Origin: Sulfurovum sp.
GTDB taxonomy: Bacteria; Campylobacterota; Campylobacteria; Campylobacterales; Sulfurovaceae
Reading direction: 5' to 3'
NCBI GenBank assembly: GCA_021159425.1
Contig: JAGGRU010000364.1
Coordinates: 1 to 7,682 of the forward strand
Length of the DNA stretch: 7,682 bases
Shown: piece after piece, positions 1 to 6,100 of the stretch
How the letters are laid out: each line of letters starts with the position of its first letter
Numbering within the stretch: position 1 is the stretch's first letter
Notes under the pieces: model-generated
What the model saw: the letters and a program-made list of their open reading frames with translations, nothing else
What the model was told of the DNA's origin: nothing
Database searches by the model: none
Translations under genes and position numbers: made by a program

Positions 1-686
1 CCCATAAGGTATTTTGAGCCGACTATACGATCAAATTCATCCATCGTTTTATCGTATGCTTCTCGTGTACGCAAGTCATATCCTGCTGTAAAAGTGTGGC
101 AGGTATCGAGACAGACACCTACTCTGCTTTTATCTTCTATTCTCTCAATAATGTATCCCAGATGGTCAAACTTGTATCCAAGATTTGAACCTTGTCCCGC
201 TGTATTTTCAATGATAAGTTTCACGTTTGAATCTTTTGTAGCCTCTATGGCCCTGTTCATGGACTCAGCTATCACATCGAGACAATGCAATTCTGCCTGC
301 ATGAGTTTATCACTGTATTCCGGATCTTTTTTAGGAATTTTCACAAGATGTGAACCTGGATGAAAATTAAGCTTTTCAAGTCCAAGTATACGACAACGTT
401 CCAATTCATCAATAAATGCTTCTCTGGATTTTTCAAGTTTTTCAACTTCGGGATGTCCAAGATTTATAAGGTAAGAGTCATGAGGCAAAACATGTTTAGG
501 CAAAATGCCTGAAGCTTCAAGATTTTTTTGAAAAGCATCAATGGTTTTTGTCTCCAAAGGTTTGGCTGCCCATTGTCTCTGATTTTTGGTAAAAACTGCA
601 AATGCTTTCGCTCCTATTGCCATGGCATTAAGCGGTGCTTTATCTACTCCGCCACTTGCAGAGACATGTGCTCCAACAAATTTCAT
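1..686 (-). CDS. nfo: Endonuclease IV (AP endonuclease family 2), 3' end beyond the window
   Basis: Zinc-dependent apurinic/apyrimidinic endonuclease of base excision repair, which cuts the backbone 5' to abasic sites. The 228 visible codons start [14 protein letters not shown], the usual family N-terminus. Family signatures are clear: HDSYLINLG (from His69), FHPGSH (His109), [12 protein letters not shown] (Glu160) and GVCLDTCH (Asp194, His197). These correspond to the E. coli zinc ligands H69, H109, E145, D179 and H182. The remaining ligands, expected in the last ~60 residues, lie left of base 1; E. coli Nfo has 285 residues. The ATG at 684-686 is preceded by TGAGGT (691-696 on the complement), a good ribosome binding site. 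The upstream lipoprotein gene stops only 10 bases away, so the two are probably co-transcribed and translationally coupled. The assignment is secure; only the C-terminus is unseen. Confidence 0.96.
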   Translation of the reverse strand, partial: MKFVGAHVSASGGVDKAPLNAMAIGAKAFAVFTKNQRQWAAKPLETKTIDAFQKNLEASGILPKHVLPHDSYLINLGHPEVEKLEKSREAFIDELERCRILGLEKLNFHPGSHLVKIPKKDPEYSDKLMQAELHCLDVIAESMNRAIEATKDSNVKLIIENTAGQGSNLGYKFDHLGYIIERIEDKSRVGVCLDTCHTFTAGYDLRTREAYDKTMDEFDRIVGSKYLM

Positions 687-696
687 CTTTACCTCA

Positions 697-1182
697 CTAC
701 TGCTTTTTTATTTTTATAAGTATTGCATTGATTGTATCACGAAAAACGATCTCGTTATTTAAAACACTATAGTGTATGTCATATTTATTTTCTTTTACAA
801 GCTTTTGTGTAAAGCCGTTACGGTTTCTTTTTAAATTTTTCTCTTTAAAAATAGGTTTTCCTCTAAAAATATTATCCAGTATTTCATTTGGATAGAGGCT
901 GCTCAATACAGTCTTGTTAAAACTTTTTTTACTCATACACTCCAAAAGGCTCATACAGACTGAAGATCCTGTAATTTTCAAAGACATTAAAGCCTGTCCG
1001 CTTCCGTAAATTTCTGCTTTTACTTCATTCCTGTTTTCATAAATAAATCCCATATCTGCATACTTGAAAGTAGGTGTTTTAAACACGATAAGAGCAGCAT
1101 TTTCTTTCAAATAGCTAGGGGTTCCGCAAGCCTGAAAAAAGAGTAATGCCAGCAACAATGACAATAAATTTCGTAGGTTCAT
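697..1182 (-). CDS. Putative small lipoprotein, function unknown
   Basis: A 161-residue protein that I do not recognise as a named family. It begins with a short signal sequence (MNLRN, then a run of Leu/Ala/Phe) ending in FFQACG, a plausible lipobox with Cys19 as the lipidated residue. It is therefore predicted to be exported and anchored in a membrane. The rest is a basic, mixed alpha/beta-looking domain with no repeats or obvious catalytic motif. Cys75 and Cys82 (VCMSLLEC) could form a disulfide. The ATG at 1180-1182 follows a TATAAT box (1208-1213, complement) with a leader of about 19 bases and a weak GGAT ribosome binding site. It is the first gene of a two-gene unit with nfo. Nothing in the sequence links the two functions, and the pairing may be only transcriptional. 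Confidence 0.75.
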   Translation of the reverse strand: MNLRNLLSLLLALLFFQACGTPSYLKENAALIVFKTPTFKYADMGFIYENRNEVKAEIYGSGQALMSLKITGSSVCMSLLECMSKKSFNKTVLSSLYPNEILDNIFRGKPIFKEKNLKRNRNGFTQKLVKENKYDIHYSVLNNEIVFRDTINAILIKIKKQ

Positions 1183-1207
1183 TTTTATCCATTTAATGTT
1201 TTTATAA

Positions 1208-1213
1208 ATTATA
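1208..1213 (-). promoter_or_regulatory. -10 box of the lipoprotein-nfo unit
   Basis: Exact TATAAT on the minus strand, preceded by GTG, about 25 bases before the ATG at 1182. No -35 hexamer is visible, which is normal for the housekeeping sigma factor in Campylobacterota. It lies back to back with the tRNA promoter at 1247-1252. Confidence 0.6.
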
Positions 1214-1246
1214 CACTCTTTAAGAGAAATTTAAGCACTCTATCAC

Positions 1247-1252
1247 TATAAT
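1247..1252 (+). promoter_or_regulatory. -10 box of the tRNA-Glu array
   Basis: Exact TATAAT ending 20 bases before the first tRNA, so transcription should start near 1259 and leave a 5' leader of about 14 bases for RNase P to remove. No -35 consensus is visible. No other promoter-like site occurs in the 26-base tRNA spacers, so this one probably drives all three genes. Confidence 0.6.
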
Positions 1253-1272
1253 TTCGTCCACAAGTTGTGAAT

Positions 1273-1347
1273 GGCCCCTTCGTCTAGCGGTTAGGATCCA
1301 TGGTTTTCATCCATGTTACAGGAGTTCAATTCTCCTAGGGGTCACCA
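1273..1347 (+). tRNA. tRNA-Glu (anticodon TTC), copy 1
   Basis: A 75-base cloverleaf with encoded CCA. The acceptor stem GGCCCCT pairs with AGGGGTC (one G-U pair). The D arm begins GTCT. The anticodon stem CATGG/CCATG encloses the loop TTTTCAT, giving anticodon TTC (Glu, GAA/GAG). The T arm AGGAG/CTCCT encloses TTCAATT. The discriminator is A73, where E. coli tRNA-Glu has G73. It is identical base for base to the next two copies. Confidence 0.97.
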
Positions 1348-1373
1348 TTTGTTACTTGTAAAACTTTTTTGTT

Positions 1374-1448
1374 GGCCCCTTCGTCTAGCGGTTAGGATCC
1401 ATGGTTTTCATCCATGTTACAGGAGTTCAATTCTCCTAGGGGTCACCA
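1374..1448 (+). tRNA. tRNA-Glu (anticodon TTC), copy 2
   Basis: Identical over all 75 bases to copy 1, including the CCA end. It is separated from copy 1 by a 26-base T-rich spacer that is itself repeated exactly after this copy. Confidence 0.97.
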
Positions 1449-1474
1449 TTTGTTACTTGTAAAACTTTTTTGTT

Positions 1475-1549
1475 GGCCCCTTCGTCTAGCGGTTAGGATC
1501 CATGGTTTTCATCCATGTTACAGGAGTTCAATTCTCCTAGGGGTCACCA
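1475..1549 (+). tRNA. tRNA-Glu (anticodon TTC), copy 3
   Basis: Identical over all 75 bases to copies 1 and 2. Its 3' flank differs from the spacer that follows the other two, which marks the end of the tandem repeat. No strong terminator hairpin is visible in the 44 bases before the convergent PLP-enzyme gene. Confidence 0.97.
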
Positions 1550-1593
1550 ACTTAAGAATCACTTAATCAAAAATAAAATTTATCATTCAACGC

Positions 1594-2844
1594 TTAAAGT
1601 TCAGCACTTGCCTGTAAAAAGTCATCTGCAATCGTTTGAGGATCTTCCAGTCCTATAGAGACACGGATAAGTCCTTCATCTACACCCAAAAATTGACGTG
1701 TTTCCTCATTAAAATCACTATAGATCGTACTTGTCATATGTAAAGCAAGTGTTCTGTTGTCTCCAATGTTGGCCGTTTGCGTCACCAAATTCAGCTTATT
1801 CAATAAAGTAAATGCTTTCTCTTTACTGCCACAGTCCAAGGTTAAAAGCGGACCGCATCCCTGTTCAAAATCAAGCTTATATCTTTCATGATCTTCACTT
1901 GAAGTCAAAGAAGGGTGGTTTACACTCACACTATCAGGTAATTTTTCTTCCAGTATTTTTGCTACCTCTGCTACAGATTTATTGATGCGTTCGACACGCA
2001 AAGAGAGTGTTTCAAGTCCTAAAAGTGTTAAAAATGAACCAAAGGCATTGGCTGTCATACCCATATCTCTTAAAGCACGTTTTTTACAGATAGGAATAAA
2101 CGCTTTTTTACCCATTTTTTTAATGATCTTATGTACATCTGAATACTTTTCATGCAGCAACTTCTCATTCTCTTCTTTCACTGCCCTGAACACTGCTATA
2201 CCGCCAAGTGCTGCAGAGTGTCCAGACATATTTTTGGTAGATGAATGTACTACAATATCAGCACCCAACTCCAAAGGCTGTACGATGAGTGGAGTTGCCG
2301 TATTGTCTACTATTAAGAGTGTTTTATGCACATTACATAAGTCTGCTATTTTTTTGATATCCGGAAGTCTGAGGCTTGGGTTGCCTACACTCTCCATAAG
2401 CACCATTTTCACACCGGCTTTGAGTTTAGCTTCTATATGTGCAAAATCATCTACTTCACAAAAGCTGTTTGTCACCCCAAAACGTTTCATGGTTTCAGTG
2501 ATCAGCGTATAGGTTCCGCCAAAGAATCCACCGATACAAAGTACTTCATCCCCTGCTTTCAAAAAAGCTGTGGTCACCATAGAAATTGCTCCCATACCTG
2601 AAGAGGTAGCAATAGCACCCAAACCACCTTCCATTGCTGCAACAACAGATTCAAGTTTTGCATTGGTAGGGTTCCCTACTCTTGCATAAAGCGGACTGTT
2701 CACTTCCCCCGCAAAGATACCTTCTGCCTGCTGGGCATCTTCATATCCAAACGCAGCAGATGGAACAATGGTTGGGGCAACAGGTCCTACTTTAGAGCCT
2801 ATACTTTGTACTAATAGTGTGTTGAAGTAGTTAAAATCTTTCAT
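1594..2844 (-). CDS. Cys/Met metabolism PLP enzyme, probable O-acetylhomoserine sulfhydrylase
   Basis: A 416-residue fold-type I PLP enzyme of the gamma-family (cystathionine gamma-synthase, O-acetylhomoserine sulfhydrylase, methionine gamma-lyase). Visible family features are YARVGNPT (Tyr53, Arg55), the phosphate-binding SSGM loop (81-84), the cofactor aspartate in VDNTATP (Asp180), the Schiff-base lysine in SSTKNMSGH (Lys204) and the substrate-carboxylate arginine in LIRVSIGLED (Arg394). The stretch with LRDMGMTANAF and GLETLSLRVER resembles O-acetylhomoserine sulfhydrylases, which make homocysteine from O-acetylhomoserine and sulfide. Methionine gamma-lyase cannot be excluded from sequence alone. 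The family's usual aromatic residue after DNT is missing. The ATG at 2842-2844 has TTAGGAAAAATA in front. It probably has its own promoter, because a terminator separates it from the parvulin gene upstream. It converges on the tRNA array. Confidence 0.85.
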   Translation of the reverse strand: MKDFNYFNTLLVQSIGSKVGPVAPTIVPSAAFGYEDAQQAEGIFAGEVNSPLYARVGNPTNAKLESVVAAMEGGLGAIATSSGMGAISMVTTAFLKAGDEVLCIGGFFGGTYTLITETMKRFGVTNSFCEVDDFAHIEAKLKAGVKMVLMESVGNPSLRLPDIKKIADLCNVHKTLLIVDNTATPLIVQPLELGADIVVHSSTKNMSGHSAALGGIAVFRAVKEENEKLLHEKYSDVHKIIKKMGKKAFIPICKKRALRDMGMTANAFGSFLTLLGLETLSLRVERINKSVAEVAKILEEKLPDSVSVNHPSLTSSEDHERYKLDFEQGCGPLLTLDCGSKEKAFTLLNKLNLVTQTANIGDNRTLALHMTSTIYSDFNEETRQFLGVDEGLIRVSIGLEDPQTIADDFLQASAEL

Positions 2845-2910
2845 TATTTTTCCTAAATTAAGTAATTTTCATAAATAGTGTTTTAGCAAAAGTAGTTTTA
2901 TAAAGGAGCG

Positions 2911-2939
2911 TAAAAGAGGTAGAACTGCTACCTCTTTTA
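2911..2939 (-). terminator. Hairpin terminator after the dnaG-parvulin unit
   Basis: A perfect 12-bp stem (2911-2922 with 2928-2939, half sequence TAAAAGAGGTAG) with a 5-base loop, starting four bases after the parvulin stop. The A/T-rich ends make it usable from either strand, but the only gene ending here is on the minus strand. Confidence 0.8.
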
Positions 2940-2943
2940 AATT

Positions 2944-3225
2944 TTATGAACGTTCTGTTATCTCTAAAAGGTGGTAACCGAATTGTGTTTTTACGGGTCC
3001 GTGAACAACACCTACCTCATCGTTAAATACCACTTTGTCAAACTCCGGAACCATTTGACCTTCACCAAAAGTACCTAATGCTCCACCCTCTGCTCCGGAT
3101 GGACAAGTAGAATTCTCTTTTGCTGCTTCTTCAAATGAAATTTCACCTGAGTTTATTTTCTCTTTGAGCTCTTTACAGAACGCTTCATCATTTACCAATA
3201 TATGTCTTGCACTTGCTGTTGCCAT
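2944..3225 (-). CDS. ppiC: Peptidyl-prolyl cis-trans isomerase, single-domain parvulin (PpiC type)
   Basis: A 93-residue protein, the same length as E. coli PpiC and made of the parvulin domain only. It has no signal peptide, so it should act in the cytoplasm as a prolyl isomerase assisting folding. Family landmarks are ARHILV (His8), CPSG (Cys41), GQMVPEFDKVVF (Met58, Phe62) and TQFGYHLLEI (His85). These line up with the active-site His-Cys-Met-Phe-His set of Pin1-type parvulins. The ATG at 3223-3225 lies 9 bases after the dnaG stop, and an AAGGAT ribosome binding site occupies that gap. It is therefore the second gene of the dnaG transcript. The family call is secure; the client proteins are unknown. 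Confidence 0.93.
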   Translation of the reverse strand: MATASARHILVNDEAFCKELKEKINSGEISFEEAAKENSTCPSGAEGGALGTFGEGQMVPEFDKVVFNDEVGVVHGPVKTQFGYHLLEITERS

Positions 3226-3234
3226 GTATTATCC

Positions 3235-4044
3235 TTATATGTTTGTATCAAAAGAGACCATTTCTCCTCTTTTAAGTCGGGGTATTATATCTGTTTTTAT
3301 TTTACGTATCATAAAACTCTTTTTAGAAAAAGGCATGTTTGTATCTGCTACAATACTTCTAAGTTTTGTATCGTAATATTTAATTAAAAAGTTACGCAAT
3401 ACATCCTGTAATTCATCTTCATTCATCACATGAAAAGTTTCATCTACAGAGAGACCCATAAGCTGGGGATGTTCTTTTTCACCATTAATAAGGGCTGAAA
3501 AAAGTTCTGCATAGCCTCCAAACATATTGACATCTATCACATCAAGTACAGAATCGATCAGGTTTGGTTTTTCCAACAGTGTTTTTAAAATACTGAGTTG
3601 TGCCACATCATCACGTCTTTGTGAAAAATTCTCTCTTACTCTTGAATGGTCTGTCTGCTTTCCAAAAAGTGCAGGAGAGACAGATAACAGTGTCGCTGCC
3701 ATGGGAATGTAAGCATCTTTTATAATTTGACTTAAGCCCTCAAGAAAGAGTTTTGCAGCTCCAAACGCTGCTTCCTTTGCCCTTGGATCATTTAGGTCAT
3801 AGGCATAAATAATTTGTTCCAAAACAAAAGGAATAAGCGGTTTTGCTTCACGCAGAAGTTTTGCAACTGCTTCACTCTGCCCTTTTGCTATGAGGTCTGC
3901 CGGATCCTGCCCGTCAGGGAAAAGTACAACACCTCCGTCAAATCCGGAAGCAGAAAGCATTTGTGCAGCTTTCAATGCCGCTGCCTGACCTGCTTTGTCT
4001 CCATCGTATGCTAAAATAATCCTTGGCTCACCTTTTCTAAGCAA
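3235..4044 (-). CDS. dnaG: DNA primase DnaG, C-terminal part (downstream of the frameshift)
   Basis: This frame continues the primase from residue 283 to 551 of the reconstructed spliced protein. It holds the second half of the TOPRIM domain, ILAYDGDKAG, with the metal-binding Asp296 and Asp298. The C-terminal helical domain follows, which in this family binds the DnaB helicase. The coding frame resumes the family sequence upstream of this point (LTPEHLPLLRKG), so this is not a separate gene by origin. The only in-frame start is a TTG at 4042-4044, with GGAG nine bases before it; it overlaps the TAG that ends the upstream frame. Re-initiation is therefore conceivable, but a one-base sequence error upstream is the simpler explanation. 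The stop is 9 bases before the parvulin gene. Confidence 0.9.
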   Translation of the reverse strand: MLRKGEPRIILAYDGDKAGQAAALKAAQMLSASGFDGGVVLFPDGQDPADLIAKGQSEAVAKLLREAKPLIPFVLEQIIYAYDLNDPRAKEAAFGAAKLFLEGLSQIIKDAYIPMAATLLSVSPALFGKQTDHSRVRENFSQRRDDVAQLSILKTLLEKPNLIDSVLDVIDVNMFGGYAELFSALINGEKEHPQLMGLSVDETFHVMNEDELQDVLRNFLIKYYDTKLRSIVADTNMPFSKKSFMIRKIKTDIIPRLKRGEMVSFDTNI

Positions 4045-6034
4045 AGGCAGATGCTCCGGAGTAAGGGGCAGTCCCCATACTTGCCACAGCTTCCGTAAAT
4101 CCGGCTTGGTGGAACATCACAACATCCAGATATCCTTCACAGACAATAAGCTTTTTATTTTTATAAATACTCTCTTTTGCCAAATCATACCCGTAAAAAA
4201 GTCGTGATTTATTGAAAAGTTTCGTTTGGGGTGAATTGATATATTTTGCCGGATGGTTTGTAATGGTACGCCCACCAAAACCTACAGCTGCGCCGGATGC
4301 AGAGAAGATAGGGAAAGTAATACGCTCTACCAGACGTGCATAATACCTGCCACCCTCCCCTTGTGCAATGACCCCCGCATCCAGAGCTTTAGGCAAAGGT
4401 AAAAGAGCAGAATTCAAAAAATTCATTACGGAATTTCCATCGGGAACATATCCTATACCAAAACGCTGAATAGAACTTTGGGCTATGCCTCTGTCCTGCA
4501 AATACTGCTTTGCAACCTGATTGTGTTCCAGGTTTTTAACATACCATGTCTGTATCGCTTCAAGTACACGTTTTGCATCTGAGTAGTCAGAACTGCCCTT
4601 AGTGTAACTCAACGAAAAGTTAAACATAGAAGCCAACTTTTCTATGGCTTCGGGATAGCTAAGTTTTTCCAATTCCATCACAAATTTAATGCTGTCGCCA
4701 CCTACTCCGCAATTACCTACAATAAAATTTTTAGTTAAAAATGTATGTGTTTTATCTTCCACAGTAATATCATAAACATACTCTTCTTTGGGTGCATTTT
4801 CTATCTCTTTTACTCTCATAAAAAGATATCTTGTACCATGTATCGTTTCAAAAAAACCTTTTAAAGATTCACGCTTATGAAACAATAAGGTAAAGGTGTC
4901 TTTATGAAAAACCCCTTTTTTATCTATGTATTCCTTTTCTGTATACAATGCAGGAATTTTTTCTAGAGAAATCGCAAGATCCATTAACTGTTGGGATAAT
5001 ATTTTACTAATTGTTTTATAGGTACGTCGACTGTAACAACCATCTCCATCCATTAAGCCTTGGAAGAGTGATTCCCTTAATTCTTTTGAAAGATAGTTGA
5101 ACATGTAAGGATAAGATTTGTTTTCTGCACCTTTTAAAAACAGTGCAACAAATATATGCTCCAGATTTGTACTTGAGCATGTAACTTCAAGAGAATTAGC
5201 TCTATCTTTTGGTAAAAAGATTGTTGCCTCTTTAGAAAATACTTTTTTGAGTGTAGTTATAATTTTTTTTGCATAGTTCTTTTCATTTCGATGCAAAGAA
5301 AACTTGATACCTCCTCGATAAGTGCTTCCTTCTGCGACATACATTCCAAAAAGCCACATTAGATCTTTAGAAAATGAAATGGTTTCTATTTTAGAAACAT
5401 TAGGTCCAAAGTTATTTTTTTTCCAATAAGATGAAACATCCAAAGTTTTATCTGTCAAAATATCTCTATCAACCGGATAAAGAAAATAATCACCTTTATT
5501 AACATCATCTGCAAAAATCACTTTACTTTTAAGTAAATCCGTTTTATAACTTTGGTTCTTTTTAATACGTCCGTAAAATTTTAAAGGTCTTGTTTTTTCA
5601 ACTCTCACATAAGGCAAGCACTCAACAATGTCTTCTTTCTTTACAATCACCATATCATGATTTTGTGTGAAATGCGACCACTCATTTATCAGGTCTGTTT
5701 TGAACTTCAACATTCCATATTGGGGTTTATGCTTTAATACTTCAATGACTTTTGTCTCTTTACCGCTTGAAGTATAAACAACATCACCAATTTTAATATC
5801 TGATATAGGTTTTAACCCTTTGGATGTACGTATCTTTTCATGCGGAGCCAAACAGCCAAAACAGTGATATATCTGCTTGGAAGGGCTTACTACAAATGAG
5901 GGTGTTTTTTCCCCGTGAAACGGGCAGTTGGCTTTGTAATTGGCTCCCGCTTTACGTAGTTCTACAAAGTTACCTATGACATCAACAATATCAATACTAT
6001 TTTTAAGGGATTCAATCGAAGCGTTATCTATCAT
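4037..6034 (-). CDS. dnaG: DNA primase DnaG, N-terminal part, carrying an intein
   Basis: DnaG makes the RNA primers for replication. Residues 1-60 plus the post-intein Cys61 form the zinc-binding domain (Cys37-P-F-His40 ... Cys58-F-G-Cys61), split by a 381-residue intein. After the intein come the RNA-polymerase domain motifs RFGIGYVPDG, TFPIFSASGAAVGFGGR and KYINSPQT, then the first TOPRIM motif CEGYLD (Glu252 in spliced numbering). At codon 276 the frame shifts: instead of GTALTPEHL it reads GTAPYSGASAFA and stops at 4037. Removing one base restores a 551-residue protein, normal for Campylobacterota primases. I chose the ATG at 6032-6034 because it gives the usual short N-terminus. Extending to the TTG at 6095-6097 would translate through the promoter palindrome. 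It is the first gene of a unit with ppiC. Confidence 0.92.
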   Translation of the reverse strand: MIDNASIESLKNSIDIVDVIGNFVELRKAGANYKANCPFHGEKTPSFVVSPSKQIYHCFGCLAPHEKIRTSKGLKPISDIKIGDVVYTSSGKETKVIEVLKHKPQYGMLKFKTDLINEWSHFTQNHDMVIVKKEDIVECLPYVRVEKTRPLKFYGRIKKNQSYKTDLLKSKVIFADDVNKGDYFLYPVDRDILTDKTLDVSSYWKKNNFGPNVSKIETISFSKDLMWLFGMYVAEGSTYRGGIKFSLHRNEKNYAKKIITTLKKVFSKEATIFLPKDRANSLEVTCSSTNLEHIFVALFLKGAENKSYPYMFNYLSKELRESLFQGLMDGDGCYSRRTYKTISKILSQQLMDLAISLEKIPALYTEKEYIDKKGVFHKDTFTLLFHKRESLKGFFETIHGTRYLFMRVKEIENAPKEEYVYDITVEDKTHTFLTKNFIVGNCGVGGDSIKFVMELEKLSYPEAIEKLASMFNFSLSYTKGSSDYSDAKRVLEAIQTWYVKNLEHNQVAKQYLQDRGIAQSSIQRFGIGYVPDGNSVMNFLNSALLPLPKALDAGVIAQGEGGRYYARLVERITFPIFSASGAAVGFGGRTITNHPAKYINSPQTKLFNKSRLFYGYDLAKESIYKNKKLIVCEGYLDVVMFHQAGFTEAVASMGTAPYSGASAFA
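4065..4068 (-). other. One-base insertion frameshift in dnaG
   Basis: On the coding strand the sequence reads GCC CCT TAC; family conservation (Gly-Thr-Ala-Leu-Thr-Pro) needs GCC CTT ACT. One C in the run of four is therefore extra. The run is the right arm of a GGGG-ACTG-CCCC hairpin. The shift falls between the EGYLD and DGD motifs, so a product ending in the zero frame cannot form the complete metal site. Confidence 0.9.
4712..5854 (-). other. DnaG intein with LAGLIDADG homing endonuclease (381 residues)
   Basis: A protein-splicing element within the primase frame. Block A begins at Cys1 (CLAPHEKIRTSKGLKPI ... GDVV). Block B has T63-Q-N-H66. Two dodecapeptide LAGLIDADG motifs follow: LFGMYVAEG (168-176, acidic Glu175) and FQGLMDGDG (264-272, acidic Asp271). 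Block F is VYDITVEDKTHTFL (360-373, His370), and block G ends KNFIVGN with Asn381, followed by Cys+1. Splicing would join HCFG to CGVGGD and restore the conserved zinc-finger sequence exactly. The frame is uninterrupted and both endonuclease motifs keep their acidic residue, so both splicing and homing look intact. The penultimate residue is Gly rather than the usual His. GC content is low: 15/60 at 5221-5280 and 16/60 at 5401-5460 by hand count, against 30/60 and 25/60 in two extein stretches. Confidence 0.96.
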
Positions 6035-6038
6035 ACTA

Positions 6039-6064
6039 AAATTATATCTAATTAGATATAATTT
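6039..6064. promoter_or_regulatory. 26-base perfect palindrome with divergent -10 boxes
   Basis: A perfect inverted repeat centred between 6051 and 6052 (half site AAATTATATCTAA). Each arm holds an exact TATAAT: 6041-6046 read on the minus strand for dnaG, and 6057-6062 on the plus strand for the TPR gene. The geometry would let one dimeric regulator cover both promoters. The alternative is simple symmetry of two overlapping AT-rich promoters. No -35 hexamers are visible. Confidence 0.75.
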
Positions 6065-6100
6065 AACCCAAATAAAACCAATACCCAGTAAAGGCAATAC

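Larger units (their letters stand above)
1273..1549 (+). repeat. 101-base tandem repeat carrying tRNA-Glu (2.7 units)
   Basis: The unit is one tRNA-Glu plus a 26-base spacer. Units 1273-1373 and 1374-1474 are identical, and 1475-1549 repeats the tRNA part only. Exact identity in the non-functional spacer (1348-1373 versus 1449-1474) points to recent tandem duplication or continuing homogenisation by unequal crossing over. Confidence 0.95.

Noticed and set aside
1273..1549. Short direct repeats that could suggest a CRISPR array
   Set aside because: The repeated 75-base unit folds as a complete tRNA-Glu with CCA, and the spacers are identical to each other, unlike CRISPR spacers.
1550..1593. 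Terminator between the tRNA array and the convergent PLP-enzyme gene
   Set aside because: Only weak, interrupted complementarity (AACGCTTAAAGTT) is visible, with no stable stem and T run.
1982..2512. 176-codon plus-strand open frame opposite the PLP-enzyme gene
   Set aside because: It is fully antisense to a strongly conserved enzyme, has no recognisable domain and no convincing ribosome binding site. It is a shadow frame.
2845..2910. Possible riboswitch upstream of the sulfur-metabolism gene
   Set aside because: Only 66 bases lie between the terminator and the start codon, with no conserved SAM-riboswitch-like pairing visible. A promoter is likely here but no -10 box is clear enough to call.
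4712..5854. A stand-alone homing endonuclease gene (intron or free-standing)
   Set aside because: The segment is in frame with both primase parts, begins with Cys, ends with Asn before Cys, and has splicing blocks A, B, F and G. That defines an intein.
6035..6097. Upstream extension of dnaG to the TTG at 6095-6097
   Set aside because: It would add 21 residues not expected in the family and be translated across the -10 box and palindrome. The ATG at 6034 gives the normal primase N-terminus.
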